From assembly GCF_019973775.1 (NCBI RefSeq), contig NZ_AP025032.1:4582501-4646500 (forward strand): a stretch of DNA of 64,000 bases, read 5' to 3'. The stretch comes from Aureimonas sp. SA4125 (lineage in GTDB: Bacteria; Pseudomonadota; Alphaproteobacteria; Rhizobiales; Rhizobiaceae). Positions 7,611 to 19,640 of this stretch are shown here, piece after piece (positions within the stretch are counted from its first letter, which is position 1; every line of letters begins with the position of its first letter). The notes under the pieces were generated by a model, which ran no database searches, was not told where the DNA came from, and worked only from the letters and a program-made list of their open reading frames with translations. The position numbers and the translations under genes are program-made.

Positions 7611-7946
7611 TCAAATGATGGAGGGCTCGGAGATGCCGACACGAACCGACAGTCGGGCACGATCGATGTAAGCCGGCAGTCTGGTACTCTCGTCGAAAAT
7701 AGCACCGAGAAGCTGCTCGACGGTGAGGTTCCTTGCACCGGTGAGATCGGCGCCGCGAAGGTCCATGCCGGCCATGTCTGCGTCGGCGAAATTGGCGCGC
7801 ACGAGAATTGCGTCACGCGCATCCGCGCGTTTCAGATTGGCATATGAGAGATTGACGCCCGTCAGGTCGAGCGTGCGCAGGACCGTGCCTTCGAAGTGAA
7901 ACCTGTGGGGCAGAGATGTTCGTCGCTCAAGCACCGAACTCATCAT
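7611..7946 (-). CDS. Pentapeptide repeat protein
   Basis: 111-aa protein with pentapeptide repeats (A[D/N]LxX pattern) across about residues 22-72, e.g. LDLTGVNLSYANLKRADARD and ADMAGMDLRGADLTGARNL. These form a short right-handed quadrilateral beta-helix of roughly two to three coils. The gene overlaps the preceding one by 20 nt: its ATG (7946; an ATG at 7943 is equally possible) follows an AAGGAGG that lies inside the 3' end of the upstream ORF, so translation is almost certainly coupled. In many bacteria the two parts occur as one protein. The role is unknown. Confidence 0.8.
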   Translation of the reverse strand: MMSSVLERRTSLPHRFHFEGTVLRTLDLTGVNLSYANLKRADARDAILVRANFADADMAGMDLRGADLTGARNLTVEQLLGAIFDESTRLPAYIDRARLSVRVGISEPSII

Positions 7947-8331
7947 TCATCCTCCTTCTCAGGACTTCCGCGATAGCCCGGGCATCAGGCGGCGCATTCT
8001 CTCCATCAAAGTTCGCCATGGTCGCATCGAGATGCGTCTCGAGCAGCTTGAAGACCGGCCCCGCAAGATCCGGGAAGTCGGCGACCGTCTCGCCGAGAAT
8101 ATAGATTGCCGCGAGCCGGACTTCCATTCGTTCGTCGCCGAGCTGACCCGCGGCGCGATTGAAGAGCTCCATGACATGAGCCCGGCGCGCCAGCGTCGCC
8201 TGAAACACCGCCGATCCCGCTTGTGTCGTCTCGGGACCGAGCTTCTTCCAGGCGAGCCATGCGCCGACGGCGGCAGCCGCCGTCAGCGCCAAATTGCGGA
8301 GAATCTCGGACAGGGCGACCAGCGCTTCCAT
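7927..8331 (-). CDS. Membrane-anchored protein, N-terminal partner of the pentapeptide protein
   Basis: 134 aa: a hydrophobic segment (about residues 9-28) then a soluble domain with FNRAAGQLGDERMEVRLAAIYILGETV. This resembles the 'A-E-x-L-G-x-x-x-x-x-VRLGAIYALERIA' helical module that normally precedes pentapeptide repeats in single-chain proteins. Its stop codon lies inside the start of the pentapeptide gene, with an overlapping ribosome binding site. It begins 21 bp after the odhB stop, so the pair sits inside the TCA operon. I infer that the two products act together, with this one as membrane tether. The function is unknown. Confidence 0.72.
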   Translation of the reverse strand: MEALVALSEILRNLALTAAAAVGAWLAWKKLGPETTQAGSAVFQATLARRAHVMELFNRAAGQLGDERMEVRLAAIYILGETVADFPDLAGPVFKLLETHLDATMANFDGENAPPDARAIAEVLRRRMNDEFGA

Positions 8332-8352
8332 CCGCGACCCCCTTGCCGATCC

Positions 8353-9609
8353 TCAGAGGTCGAGGACCAGGCGCTCCAGATCCTCGAGGCTCTCCTTGAC
8401 GCGGACGAGGAAGGTCACCGCCTCCTTGCCGTCGACGATGCGGTGATCATACGAAAGCGCCAGGTACATCATCGGGCGGATCACCACCTGGCCTCCGATC
8501 GCCACCGGCCGCTCCTGAATCTTGTGCATGCCGAGGATGCCCGACTGCGGCGCGTTGAGGATCGGGGTCGACATCAGCGAGCCATAGACGCCGCCATTCG
8601 AGATGGTGAAGGTGCCGCCCTGCATGTCGGCCATGCCAAGCTTGCCGTCGCGCGCGGCAAGACCCAGGCGGCCGATCTCCTTCTCGATCTCGGCGATCGA
8701 CATCTGGTCGGCATCGCGCACCACCGGCACGACGAGGCCTTTCGGCGTGCCCACCGCGACACCGATATGGGCGTAGTTCTTGTAGACGAGGTCGGTGCCG
8801 TCGATCTCGGCATTGACCGCCGGGATCTCCTTCAGCGCATGGCAGACGGCCTTGGTGAAGAAGCCCATGAAGCCGAGCTTCACGCCGTGCTTCTTCTCGA
8901 ACAGGTCCTTGTACTTGGTGCGCAGCGTCATCACCGCCGACATGTCCACCTCGTTGAAGGTGGTGAGCATGGCGGCGGTGTCCTGCGCATCCTTCAGCCG
9001 GCGGGCGATGGTCTGGCGCAGGCGCGTCATCTTCACGCGCTCCTCGCGCGGCGCGTCCTCGGCCGAGGACGGCGCGCGGGCGGCGGCCGGCGCCTTTTCC
9101 GACGGCGCGGAAGACGGGCCGCGGGCGATGGCGGCAAGGACGTCGCCCTTCAGCACCTGCCCGCGACGACCCGAACCGTCGACGTCGGAGAGACTGTTCT
9201 CGGTCATCAGCTTCTGCGCCGAAGGCGCCGGCGGCATGCTGCCAGCGGTGGGCGCGGGAGCCGACGGGGCCTCGACCTTTGCCGCCGCCGGTGCGGCGGC
9301 GGGCGCCGCTGCCGCCGGGGCAGGCGCCGCTGCAGGTTTGGCAGGCGCCGCGGCGCCGGCTGATGCCGTCCCGCCCTCGCCGATCGAGCCGAGGAGCGAG
9401 CCGGCCGCGACCGTCTCGCCGTCCCTGACGAGAATTTCCTCCAGAATGCCGGCGGCCGGTGCTGGCACTTCCACCGTCACCTTGTCGGTCTCGAGTTCGG
9501 CGATGGTCTCGTCGAGTTCGACGCGGTCGCCGACCTTCTTGTACCACTGGCCGACGGTCGCCTCGGTGACGGATTCGCCCAGCGTCGGAACTTTGATTTC
9601 GGTGCTCAT
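8353..9609 (-). CDS. odhB: 2-oxoglutarate dehydrogenase E2 (dihydrolipoyl succinyltransferase)
   Basis: 418-aa E2 core of the 2-oxoglutarate dehydrogenase complex. The N-terminal lipoyl domain starts [16 protein letters not shown], with the lipoyl-lysine motif [11 protein letters not shown] near residue 43. An Ala/Pro-rich linker (about 85-135) leads to a peripheral-subunit-binding domain, and the C-terminal acyltransferase domain carries the active-site [13 protein letters not shown]. The start at 9609 gives the canonical [14 protein letters not shown]-terminus. An open frame continues far upstream across sucA but is only a shadow. Located between sucA and the pentapeptide pair. Confidence 0.97.
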   Translation of the reverse strand: MSTEIKVPTLGESVTEATVGQWYKKVGDRVELDETIAELETDKVTVEVPAPAAGILEEILVRDGETVAAGSLLGSIGEGGTASAGAAAPAKPAAAPAPAAAAPAAAPAAAKVEAPSAPAPTAGSMPPAPSAQKLMTENSLSDVDGSGRRGQVLKGDVLAAIARGPSSAPSEKAPAAARAPSSAEDAPREERVKMTRLRQTIARRLKDAQDTAAMLTTFNEVDMSAVMTLRTKYKDLFEKKHGVKLGFMGFFTKAVCHALKEIPAVNAEIDGTDLVYKNYAHIGVAVGTPKGLVVPVVRDADQMSIAEIEKEIGRLGLAARDGKLGMADMQGGTFTISNGGVYGSLMSTPILNAPQSGILGMHKIQERPVAIGGQVVIRPMMYLALSYDHRIVDGKEAVTFLVRVKESLEDLERLVLDL

Positions 9610-9686
9610 CGGATGATCGATCTCTTCGAGGGTCTGCCAGGAAAGCTTTCGCGCATCACGAAAGACTAGGGATAGGGTGGACGGCG

Positions 9687-12671
9687 TCAGCCGAGGGCTT
9701 CCTCGAGGAAGGCCTCCAGCTGCGACAGGTGTTTTGACATGGTGCCGGCGGCGGGAGAGGCCGCGGCGGCGCGGCCGGCGTAGCGGACCTTCCGCTTCTC
9801 GGCGCCGATATGCTCCAGCACCCATTCCAGATAGGGGTCGATGAACGACCAGGCGCCCATGTTTTTCGGCTCTTCCTGGCACCAGACGATCTCGGCCTGC
9901 TTGAAGCGAGCCAGTTCTCCGATCAGCGCCTTGGCCGGGAAGGGATAGAGCTGTTCGAGGCGCAGGAGGTAGACGTCGTCGACGCCGCGCTTCTCGCGCT
10001 CCTCGAAGAGGTCGTAGTAGACCTTGCCCGTGCAGATCACGACGCGCCGCATCTTGGCGTCCTTGACGAGCTTGATCGGCCCGTCCTTCTTGATCTCGGC
10101 ATCGTCCCAGAGAAGGCGATGGAACGAGGTGTCGCCCGACATTTCCGACAGGCTCGAGACGGCGCGCTTGTGGCGCAGCAGCGATTTCGGCGTCATCAGG
10201 ATCAGCGGCTTGCGGAAGTCGCGCTTCATCTGCCGGCGCAGGATGTGGAAATAGTTCGCCGGCGTCGTGACGTTGGCGACCTGCATGTTGTCCTGCGCGC
10301 ATTGCTGCAGGAACCGCTCCAGGCGCGCGGAGGAATGCTCCGGCCCCTGGCCCTCGTAGCCGTGCGGAAGAAGCATCACGAGGCCCGACATGCGCAGCCA
10401 CTTCGCCTCGCCCGACGAGATGAACTGGTCGATGACGACCTGCGCGCCATTGACGAAATCGCCGAACTGCGCCTCCCAGAGCGTCAGCGCATTCGGCTCG
10501 GCAAGCGAATAGCCGTATTCGTAGCCGAGCACGGCCTCTTCCGAGAGCATCGAGTTGATGACCTCGTAGATCGCCTGGCCCTTGGCAAGGTTCGCCAGCG
10601 GCACGTAGCGCGTCTCGTCGCGCTGGTCGTAGAGGACCGAATGACGCTGCGAGAACGTCCCGCGCTCGGAATCCTGTCCGGACAGGCGGACAGGCGAGCC
10701 TTCCGTGACCAGCGTGCCGAAGGCCAGAGCCTCGGCGGTCGCCCAGTCGATGCCCTCGCCGGTCTCGATCGCCTTCGAGCGGTTGTCGAGGAAGCGCTGG
10801 ATGGTCTTGTGGACCTCGAACCCCTCCGGTACTTCCGACAGCTTCTTGCCGATATCCTTCAGCGACTTCAGCTGGACGCCGGTGACGCCGCGGCGCGGCT
10901 CGTCCTCCTGCTCGGCGCGGCGCAGGCCCGCCCAGGCGCCGTCGAGCCAGTCGGCCTTGTTCGGATTGTAGCTCTGCCCGGCCTCGTGCTCCGCTTCCAG
11001 ATGCGCGCGCCATTCCGCCTTGCGGGCGTCGACGTCCGCCTGGCTGATCGTGCCCTCCTCGACCAGCTTCTTGGAATAGAGCTCCAGCGTCGTCGGGTGG
11101 TTGCGGATCGTGCGGTACATGATCGGCTGGGTGAAGCCCGGCTCGTCGCCTTCGTTGTGGCCGTAGCGGCGATAGCAGAACATGTCGATGACGACGGGCT
11201 TGTGGAACTGCATGCGGAATTCGGTGGCGATCTTCGCCGCGTAGACCACCGCTTCCGGATCGTCGCCGTTGACGTGGAAGATCGGCGCCTCGACCATCTT
11301 GGCGACGTCCGACGGATAGGGCGAGGAGCGCGACAGACGCGGGTTCGTCGTGAAGCCGATCTGGTTGTTGATGATGAAATGCAGCGAGCCGCCGACGCGG
11401 TGGCCGCGCAGGCCCGACAGGCCAAAACACTCGGCGACGACGCCCTGGCCGGCGAAGGCCGCGTCGCCGTGAATGAGGAGCGGCAGGACCTGCGCCCGGA
11501 CCTCTGCCGGCACGACCTCGGTGCGCGTGCCGCCGACGAGCGCGTCCTGCTTGGCGCGCGCCTTGCCCATCACGACCGGGTTGACGATTTCCAGATGCGA
11601 GGGGTTCGCCGTCAGCGACAGATGCACCTTGTTCTGGTCGAACTCGCGATCGGACGAAGCGCCGAGATGGTATTTCACGTCGCCCGAGCCTTCGACGTCC
11701 TCGGGCTTGTAGGAGCCGCCCGAAAATTCGTGGAAGATCGCCCGATGGGGCTTTGCCATCACCTGGGAGAGCACGTTCAGCCGGCCGCGATGGGCCATGC
11801 CGAAGACGATCTCCTTCAGGCCGAGCTGGCCGCCGCGCTTGATGATCTGCTCCAGCGCCGGGATCAGCGACTCGCCGCCGTCGAGACCGAAACGCTTGGT
11901 GCCCTTGTACTTGACGTCGATGAACTTCTCGAAGCCCTCGGCCTCGATCAGCTTGTTCAAAATGGCGCGCTTGCCCTCGGGGGTGAAGGCGACGCCCTTG
12001 TCCGGACCCTCGATGCGGGCCTGAAGCCAGGCCTTCTCGGCCGGGTTCGACATGTGCATGAACTCGATGCCGAACGTCGAGCAGTAGGTCCGCGTCAGGA
12101 TGTCGACGATCTGGCGGAGCGTTGCGAACTCCATGCCGAGCATGTTGTCGATGAAGATCTTGCGGTCGTAGTCGGCCTCGGTGAAGCCATAGGCCTTGGG
12201 CGACAGCTCGTTGTAGTCGTCGTCCGGCTGGTCGGCGATGCCAAGGGGATCGAGCTTGGCGTGGAGATGGCCGCGCACGCGAAAAGCCCGGATCAGCATG
12301 ATGGCCCGCACGGAATCGCGCGTCGCCTGCGTCACGTCCTCGGGGCTGAGCGGCGCTCCCGCCTTCTCGGCCTTCTCCTTGACCTTGCCGGCGACCTTCG
12401 CCTCGACCTGGCCCCAATCGCCGTCGAGCGCCGAGACGAGCTCGCCATTGGCCGCGATCGGCCAGTTCTTCTGCGTCCAGGAGGCCCCCTCGGCGCTCTT
12501 GATGACCGCCGCCTTGTCGTCCTTCAGCTCGCGGAAGAAATCCGCCCACTCCGGCGTGACCGACATCTCATCGGTCTGGTAGCGGGCATGCATGTCCTCG
12601 ATATAGTCGGCATTGCCGCCATACAGGAAGGAAGTCATCGCCAGCGCGTCGTTGTCGGTATTGCGTGCCAT
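9687..12671 (-). CDS. sucA: 2-oxoglutarate dehydrogenase E1
   Basis: 994-aa thiamine-diphosphate-dependent E1 subunit that decarboxylates 2-oxoglutarate and transfers the succinyl group to E2 lipoyl. The N-terminus ([19 protein letters not shown]) is the OdhA/SucA E2-interaction region. Thiamine diphosphate-site landmarks follow: [11 protein letters not shown], the [11 protein letters not shown] segment and [10 protein letters not shown]; the transketolase-like C-terminal domain includes [12 protein letters not shown] and [16 protein letters not shown]. Length fits SucA. 77 bp separate it from odhB. Confidence 0.97.
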   Translation of the reverse strand: MARNTDNDALAMTSFLYGGNADYIEDMHARYQTDEMSVTPEWADFFRELKDDKAAVIKSAEGASWTQKNWPIAANGELVSALDGDWGQVEAKVAGKVKEKAEKAGAPLSPEDVTQATRDSVRAIMLIRAFRVRGHLHAKLDPLGIADQPDDDYNELSPKAYGFTEADYDRKIFIDNMLGMEFATLRQIVDILTRTYCSTFGIEFMHMSNPAEKAWLQARIEGPDKGVAFTPEGKRAILNKLIEAEGFEKFIDVKYKGTKRFGLDGGESLIPALEQIIKRGGQLGLKEIVFGMAHRGRLNVLSQVMAKPHRAIFHEFSGGSYKPEDVEGSGDVKYHLGASSDREFDQNKVHLSLTANPSHLEIVNPVVMGKARAKQDALVGGTRTEVVPAEVRAQVLPLLIHGDAAFAGQGVVAECFGLSGLRGHRVGGSLHFIINNQIGFTTNPRLSRSSPYPSDVAKMVEAPIFHVNGDDPEAVVYAAKIATEFRMQFHKPVVIDMFCYRRYGHNEGDEPGFTQPIMYRTIRNHPTTLELYSKKLVEEGTISQADVDARKAEWRAHLEAEHEAGQSYNPNKADWLDGAWAGLRRAEQEDEPRRGVTGVQLKSLKDIGKKLSEVPEGFEVHKTIQRFLDNRSKAIETGEGIDWATAEALAFGTLVTEGSPVRLSGQDSERGTFSQRHSVLYDQRDETRYVPLANLAKGQAIYEVINSMLSEEAVLGYEYGYSLAEPNALTLWEAQFGDFVNGAQVVIDQFISSGEAKWLRMSGLVMLLPHGYEGQGPEHSSARLERFLQQCAQDNMQVANVTTPANYFHILRRQMKRDFRKPLILMTPKSLLRHKRAVSSLSEMSGDTSFHRLLWDDAEIKKDGPIKLVKDAKMRRVVICTGKVYYDLFEEREKRGVDDVYLLRLEQLYPFPAKALIGELARFKQAEIVWCQEEPKNMGAWSFIDPYLEWVLEHIGAEKRKVRYAGRAAAASPAAGTMSKHLSQLEAFLEEALG

Positions 12672-12884
12672 CGTGTGTCGCGGCGCCGTCGGGACGCCGT
12701 CTCCTTCAGTCTGGGTTACGCGCGGCGGGGGCCCCTTGCCCCGCGCTGCACCTCGTCTCGTCCCGGATCCACGCAGTGCGCCCCCGGCTCATTTCGGGCC
12801 GCCGACGATGTCGACGGTTCCCTTCGTATCGACCGAAGTCGGCGATCCTGTGCCGACAGCGATGTTTTCCGCCGCCTGTTGGCG

Positions 12885-13787
12885 TCAGCCGCGCAGGAGC
12901 GCCGCCAGGGTCTTGCCGAGCTGCGCCGGCGACGGCGAGACGCGGATGCCGGCCGCCTCCATCGCCGCGATCTTGTCCTCGGCGCCGCCCTTGCCGCCGG
13001 AGACGACCGCACCGGCGTGGCCCATGGTGCGTCCGGCCGGAGCCGTGCGGCCGGCGATGAAGCCGACCATGGGCTTGGAACGGCCCTTCTTCTTCTCGTC
13101 GGCGATGAACTGCGCCGCGTCCTCCTCGGCCGAGCCGCCGATCTCGCCGATCATCACGATCGACTGCGTCTCGTCATCGGCCAGGAACATCTCCAGCATG
13201 TCGATGAACTCGGTGCCCTTCACCGGATCGCCGCCGATGCCGACGGCCGTGGTCTGGCCGAGGCCCTCGTTCGTCGTCTGGAAGACCGCCTCATAGGTAA
13301 GCGTTCCCGAGCGCGAAACGATACCGACCGAGCCTTTCTTGAAGATGTTGCCGGGCATGATGCCGATCTTGCACTGGTCGGGCGTCATCACGCCCGGGCA
13401 GTTCGGGCCGATCAGCCGCGAGGGCGAGGCATCGAGCCGCGCCTTCACCTTGACCATGTCCATCACCGGAATGCCCTCGGTGATGCAGACGATCAGCGGA
13501 ATCTCCGCCTCGATGGCTTCCAGGATGGCGGCCGCGGCGCCCGCCGGCGGCACGTAGATCACCGAGGCGTTGGCGCCCGTCCGGTCGCGGGCTTCGGCGA
13601 CGGAGGCGAAGATCGGCAGGCTCTCGCCCTTCGATCCCGTCCAGGTCTCGCCGCCCTTCTTCGGGTGCGTGCCGCCGACCATCTGCGTGCCGTGATAGGC
13701 CAGCGCCTGCTCGGTGTGGAAGGTGCCGGTCTTGCCGGTCAGGCCCTGGACGATGACCTTGGTGTTCTTGTCGACGAGAATGGACAT
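12885..13787 (-). CDS. sucD: Succinyl-CoA synthetase alpha subunit
   Basis: 300-aa alpha subunit of succinate-CoA ligase. It has the CoA-binding Rossmann segment [23 protein letters not shown] near the start ([14 protein letters not shown]), the CPGVMTP region, and the phosphohistidine motif [17 protein letters not shown]. Normal length. A VapBC-like module separates it from its partner sucC; usually the two genes are adjacent. The sucD ATG lies 55 bp after the toxin gene stop. A 213-bp gap to sucA follows and holds nothing recognisable. Confidence 0.97.
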   Translation of the reverse strand: MSILVDKNTKVIVQGLTGKTGTFHTEQALAYHGTQMVGGTHPKKGGETWTGSKGESLPIFASVAEARDRTGANASVIYVPPAGAAAAILEAIEAEIPLIVCITEGIPVMDMVKVKARLDASPSRLIGPNCPGVMTPDQCKIGIMPGNIFKKGSVGIVSRSGTLTYEAVFQTTNEGLGQTTAVGIGGDPVKGTEFIDMLEMFLADDETQSIVMIGEIGGSAEEDAAQFIADEKKKGRSKPMVGFIAGRTAPAGRTMGHAGAVVSGGKGGAEDKIAAMEAAGIRVSPSPAQLGKTLAALLRG

Positions 13788-13842
13788 GGATCAATTCGCT
13801 CCGTGGCGCAGCCGGGCGCCGGATGAAAGTGCCCCGGTCGCG

Positions 13843-14256
13843 TTAGCGTTCGGGGAAGGGGTTGACGGCACGGACAGTCCCGTAGAGCTGCCCGTGATTG
13901 AGGTCTTCTGTATAGAGCGTCCCGGCCCCGAGGCGCCCTGCTGCGGCGATGAGCGCGGCGTCCCAATAGTGAATCTGGTAGCGCTGCGAGAGGGCGATGC
14001 CCTCGACGACGATGTCGGAACCGACCTCGGCGACAGGCATGAGCGACAGCCGGCGGATCCATTCGAAGGCTTCGCCCACCGGCAGTCCGTACTTTTTCGT
14101 GGTGACGACATAGAATTCCGCCAGCACCTGTCCGGACAGGCCGTTGCCGCCAGCGGCAAGGATGTCGTGGGCGATCTCCCAGTGTCTCGGATAGTCATGT
14201 CTCCCCGTCGCCGCATAGATCAGGACGTTCGTGTCGAGGAAGCACGTGCTCCGCAT
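13843..14256 (-). CDS. vapC: PIN-domain toxin, VapC family
   Basis: 137-aa PIN-domain ribonuclease. Acidic active-site residues are visible in order: Asp8 in [10 protein letters not shown], Glu in VLAEFYVV, Asp in IHYWDAALIAAA and Asp in YTEDLNHG. VapC toxins cleave tRNA or rRNA and are neutralised by the cognate VapB. The ATG at 14256 follows a strong GGGAGG located inside the antitoxin gene; the two ORFs overlap by 62 bp, typical of co-translated TA pairs. No disruption is visible, so the toxin looks intact. Target RNA unknown. Confidence 0.88.
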   Translation of the reverse strand: MRSTCFLDTNVLIYAATGRHDYPRHWEIAHDILAAGGNGLSGQVLAEFYVVTTKKYGLPVGEAFEWIRRLSLMPVAEVGSDIVVEGIALSQRYQIHYWDAALIAAAGRLGAGTLYTEDLNHGQLYGTVRAVNPFPER

Positions 14257-14479
14257 AGATGCCCTCCCGATCGAACCGATAGCTCGGCCCGAGGCGCGCC
14301 GATGTGGTCTCGCTCATCGCGCGCAGTTCGCGCATCGCCTCGGCCACTCGCTCCTCGTTCTGGCCAAGGCTTTCCAGATGCTGACGCACGATGGCGTTGA
14401 GCGTCGTACCACGCTTGACGGCATAGGCCCGGGCGCGGTCGAGGACTTCGTCTTCGATGGCAAGAGTGACGTTCTTCAT
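14195..14479 (-). CDS. vapB: VapB-like ribbon-helix-helix antitoxin
   Basis: 94-aa protein upstream of and overlapping the PIN toxin. The N-terminal [20 protein letters not shown] / [17 protein letters not shown] is a CopG/RHH-type DNA-binding fold seen in VapB antitoxins (DUF6364-like). The C-terminal half (about 45-94) would wrap the toxin. Its ribosome binding site (GGAG) abuts a perfect 14-bp inverted repeat, so autoregulation by the antitoxin or complex is likely. It sits between sucC and sucD. Confidence 0.82.
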   Translation of the reverse strand: MKNVTLAIEDEVLDRARAYAVKRGTTLNAIVRQHLESLGQNEERVAEAMRELRAMSETTSARLGPSYRFDREGIYAEHVLPRHERPDLCGDGET

Positions 14480-14490
14480 CGCACCATCTC

Positions 14491-14527
14491 CACAGGATCA
14501 CACAGTGACAGAATGTGTGATCCTGTG
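14491..14527. promoter_or_regulatory. Perfect inverted repeat, probable VapBC operator
   Basis: CACAGGATCACACA (14491-14504) and TGTGTGATCCTGTG (14514-14527) are exact reverse complements separated by 9 nt. The element lies in the 55-bp gap between the sucC stop and the vapB start. It lacks a T-run on either strand, which argues against an intrinsic terminator, and toxin-antitoxin operators are typically inverted repeats overlapping the antitoxin promoter. It could also stabilise the 3' end of the sucC mRNA. Confidence 0.65.
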
Positions 14528-14534
14528 CTCCGAT

Positions 14535-15728
<1,194 letters not shown>

Positions 15729-15818
15729 CGGGGATCTCTTTTCCGTGTGGCGGTCGCAGCCTTTCGGCGCGCCAAGTGTCGGATGCTAAAAGGGCCGGCG
15801 CGGGGCCGGCCCAGAGGA

Positions 15819-17287
<1,469 letters not shown>

Positions 17288-18463
17288 TCAGGCCGGCGTC
17301 TCCTTGCCGGCGGAGGCGGCGGCCAGATAGTCGGCCGAGCGCATCTCCGTCAGCCGCGACACGGTGCGGGCGAACTCGAAGGCTTCGGTCCCGGTCTGGC
17401 CCCGGTAGATCTCGTCGATCGGCGCCTCGGCCGACAGGACGACGCGCCGGCCGCAATCATAGAGCGTATCGATCAGCGTGATGAAGCGCTTGGCCTCGTT
17501 GCGCTCGGCCTCGGCCATGACCGGCACACGGTCGATCACCAGGGTATGGAAGCGCTTGGCGAGCGCCAGGTAGTCCTGTGCACCGAGCGGCCGCTTCAAG
17601 AGGTCGCCAAAGTCGAACCGCGCCGCGCCATTGCCGGCAGCCGGCACGCGGACGGTGCGCCCCTTGACCGAGAGCGAGGCCGGGCCGGGCTTCTGTCCGG
17701 CCAGCAGCGCCGTCCAGACCGTGTCCATGCGCGCATCCGCCTCGGGACCGAGCGGCGTCACATAGAGGTTCTCCTCCCCCACGGCCGCGAGGCGGTAGTC
17801 CTCGGCGGCGTCCAGCCGGACGATGTCGACATGGAGCTTCAATTCGTCGAGGAAGGGCAGGAACAGACCGCGGTTCAGACCGTCGCGGTAGAGATCGTCC
17901 GGCGCGACGTTGGACGTGGCGACGAGGACGACGCCGGTTTCGAACATCGCCTTGAAAAGGCGCGACAGGATCAGCGCGTCGGCGACGTCGGTGACCGAGA
18001 ACTCGTCGAAGCAGAGGAGCTTTGCCGTCGCCGCGATGTCGGCGGCGACCGGCGGCATCGGATCGTCGCCGCGCGCGCTGCCGTCCTTGACCGCCGCGCG
18101 GTGCGCGCCGATCCGCTCGTGCACCTCGGCCATGAAGGCATGGAAATGCACCCGGCGCTTCGGTGATACCGAGGCCGAGCGATAGAACATGTCCATGATC
18201 ATCGTCTTGCCGCGGCCGACCTCACCATGGATGTAGACGCCCCGCACCGGCTCGGCCGGCCTGGACTTGCCGAACAGCCAGCCAAGCGCGCTCTGCTTGG
18301 AGGCGAGATTGGTTGCCGAGAGCTGGCGATCCAGGAGGTCGAGCCGATCGGCGAGCCTGCGCTGTGCCGGATCCGCCTCGATCTCGCCGCTCGAGACGAG
18401 CCGGTCGAGCGCCGACCGGACCGGGCCCGGACGCTGGCGGATCGGCGGGGAGGAAGGGGACAT
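17288..18463 (-). CDS. zapE: Cell division protein ZapE (AFG1-like ATPase)
   Basis: 391-aa AAA-like ATPase. Walker A is GEVGRGKTMIMDMFY, and Walker B corresponds to KLLCFDEFSVTDV. The segment RVHFHAFMAEVHERIGAHR is characteristic of the ZapE/AFG1 family. In E. coli ZapE associates with the Z-ring; the mitochondrial AFG1 handles inner-membrane protein quality. The ATG at 18463 is chosen because the 61 upstream in-frame residues are not protein-like. Located upstream of mdh in the same direction, the usual Rhizobiales order. The 310-bp gap to the next gene (18464-18773) contains nothing recognisable. Confidence 0.9.
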   Translation of the reverse strand: MSPSSPPIRQRPGPVRSALDRLVSSGEIEADPAQRRLADRLDLLDRQLSATNLASKQSALGWLFGKSRPAEPVRGVYIHGEVGRGKTMIMDMFYRSASVSPKRRVHFHAFMAEVHERIGAHRAAVKDGSARGDDPMPPVAADIAATAKLLCFDEFSVTDVADALILSRLFKAMFETGVVLVATSNVAPDDLYRDGLNRGLFLPFLDELKLHVDIVRLDAAEDYRLAAVGEENLYVTPLGPEADARMDTVWTALLAGQKPGPASLSVKGRTVRVPAAGNGAARFDFGDLLKRPLGAQDYLALAKRFHTLVIDRVPVMAEAERNEAKRFITLIDTLYDCGRRVVLSAEAPIDEIYRGQTGTEAFEFARTVSRLTEMRSADYLAAASAGKETPA

Positions 18464-18773
18464 GGCAAGACTCGGGATGCGAAGAGCGATGGATGAGCGA
18501 TCGACAGTAGGGAGAGGTCCGGTGCCCCGACGCCATCCCGGCTCGATACGACCCCGGTCTTGGCCGAACGCCCTCCCGTTACGCCAGCTTGACCCGGGAT
18601 CCCTTTCTCGAACGCCGAAGAGATCCGCGGACGGGCCGGCCGCCAAGAGCTGAGCCGGTTCAGAACAACCTCGGTCATGCCGGGTATGGACAGTTCAAGT
18701 CACGCCGGTCGCCAGACCGTATCGCGACCGGAACGGACAGGGGATGGCCCCGGCCCGCCGCAGGGCGAAGGGA

Positions 18774-19319
18774 TCAGCGGTAGAGGCTGATCGCCGCGCC
18801 GCCGGTGGTCTGGCCGTCATAGCGGGTGCCGCCGGAATTGTTCAGGCTGGCCACGGTCGACCCGCTCGAATCCTTCAGGACGACCTGGCTTCCCGACACG
18901 TCCCAGGCCGAAACGTCCGCGACCTGACCCGGGCATCCGCGCGAGGCGGCGCGGTAGCCGCCGGTCCACTTGGTCAGGGCCATGAAGATCTGGCAGTTGC
19001 CGCCGCCCGAAGAAACCTTCCAGGCGCCGACGAGGCCCTCGCGCGTGACCGGGCCGGCCGAAGCGGTCTGTACCGGCGCAGCCGGAGAGGCCGGCGTCGT
19101 CCCGGCCGTCGGATCGACGGGTGGCGGCGTGGCCGTAGCCACGGTCACCGGCGGGGGAGGCGCAGGCGGCGGCGGCAGCTGGCTCGACGATACCTGTCCG
19201 GTCGGGGCGGGCCGCAGGGGTGCCAGTCCGCTGTCGGCCATCGGCGAGACCGAGCGGGTGCAGGCGGAAACCGCCAGAACCGACGCCAGAACCGCACATG
19301 TCTTCATCATTCGTGTCAT
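18774..19319 (-). CDS. Omp19-like outer membrane lipoprotein (AprI/Inh domain)
   Basis: 181-aa lipoprotein. The ATG at 19319 gives MTRMMKTCAVLASVLAVSAC with a lipobox (AVSAC) and lipidated Cys near residue 20. A Pro/Ala-rich linker (about 45-85) follows, then a C-terminal domain starting GLVGAWKVSSGGGNCQIFM with a Cys pair (GNCQ...RGCPG), as in AprI/Inh protease-inhibitor domains. Brucella Omp19 has this architecture and inhibits proteases, so an outer-membrane inhibitor role is likely but inferred. The 321-bp gap upstream (19320-19640) presumably holds its promoter; I see no other feature there. Confidence 0.82.
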   Translation of the reverse strand: MTRMMKTCAVLASVLAVSACTRSVSPMADSGLAPLRPAPTGQVSSSQLPPPPAPPPPVTVATATPPPVDPTAGTTPASPAAPVQTASAGPVTREGLVGAWKVSSGGGNCQIFMALTKWTGGYRAASRGCPGQVADVSAWDVSGSQVVLKDSSGSTVASLNNSGGTRYDGQTTGGAAISLYR

Positions 19320-19640
19320 CACTTGGTCTTTCCCCGGCGCCGGCTGTACGGTCCGTGTCGGCCGACAGCGCTCCAGCGCTAACCCTCTTGACCGATTTCC
19401 GATCCCTCGACCGTCGCGGTCGATCCGCCATCCTTGCCGAAGGAGAGGCGGCTCGGATGCCGCGCCTCCTGCCGAAAAAGGCTTCATTTCCTCTTAAAGC
19501 GGAGCGAACCGGCCTTTCGCAAGGTGGAATAACGCGCATTTGCGCACAATTGGCGGCAAAACGGTCGATCAGGCGGCAGATCGGCCAAATCGCAACAGTT
19601 TGCCACAAATGCCACCGGCTGCCGCGACTAGGGGCTTCGA

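Noticed and set aside
8353..12549. 1398-codon open frame on the minus strand covering odhB and most of sucA
   Set aside because: Only its last 418 codons are odhB; the upstream part is an out-of-frame reading of sucA with a basic, low-complexity composition typical of GC-rich shadow frames.
9810..13826. 1338-codon plus-strand frame opposite sucA and sucD
   Set aside because: Antisense shadow of two well-supported genes.
14491..14527. Inverted repeat read as a Rho-independent terminator of sucC
   Set aside because: Strong stem but no T-tract on the minus strand; it overlaps the antitoxin ribosome binding site, so an operator role fits better.
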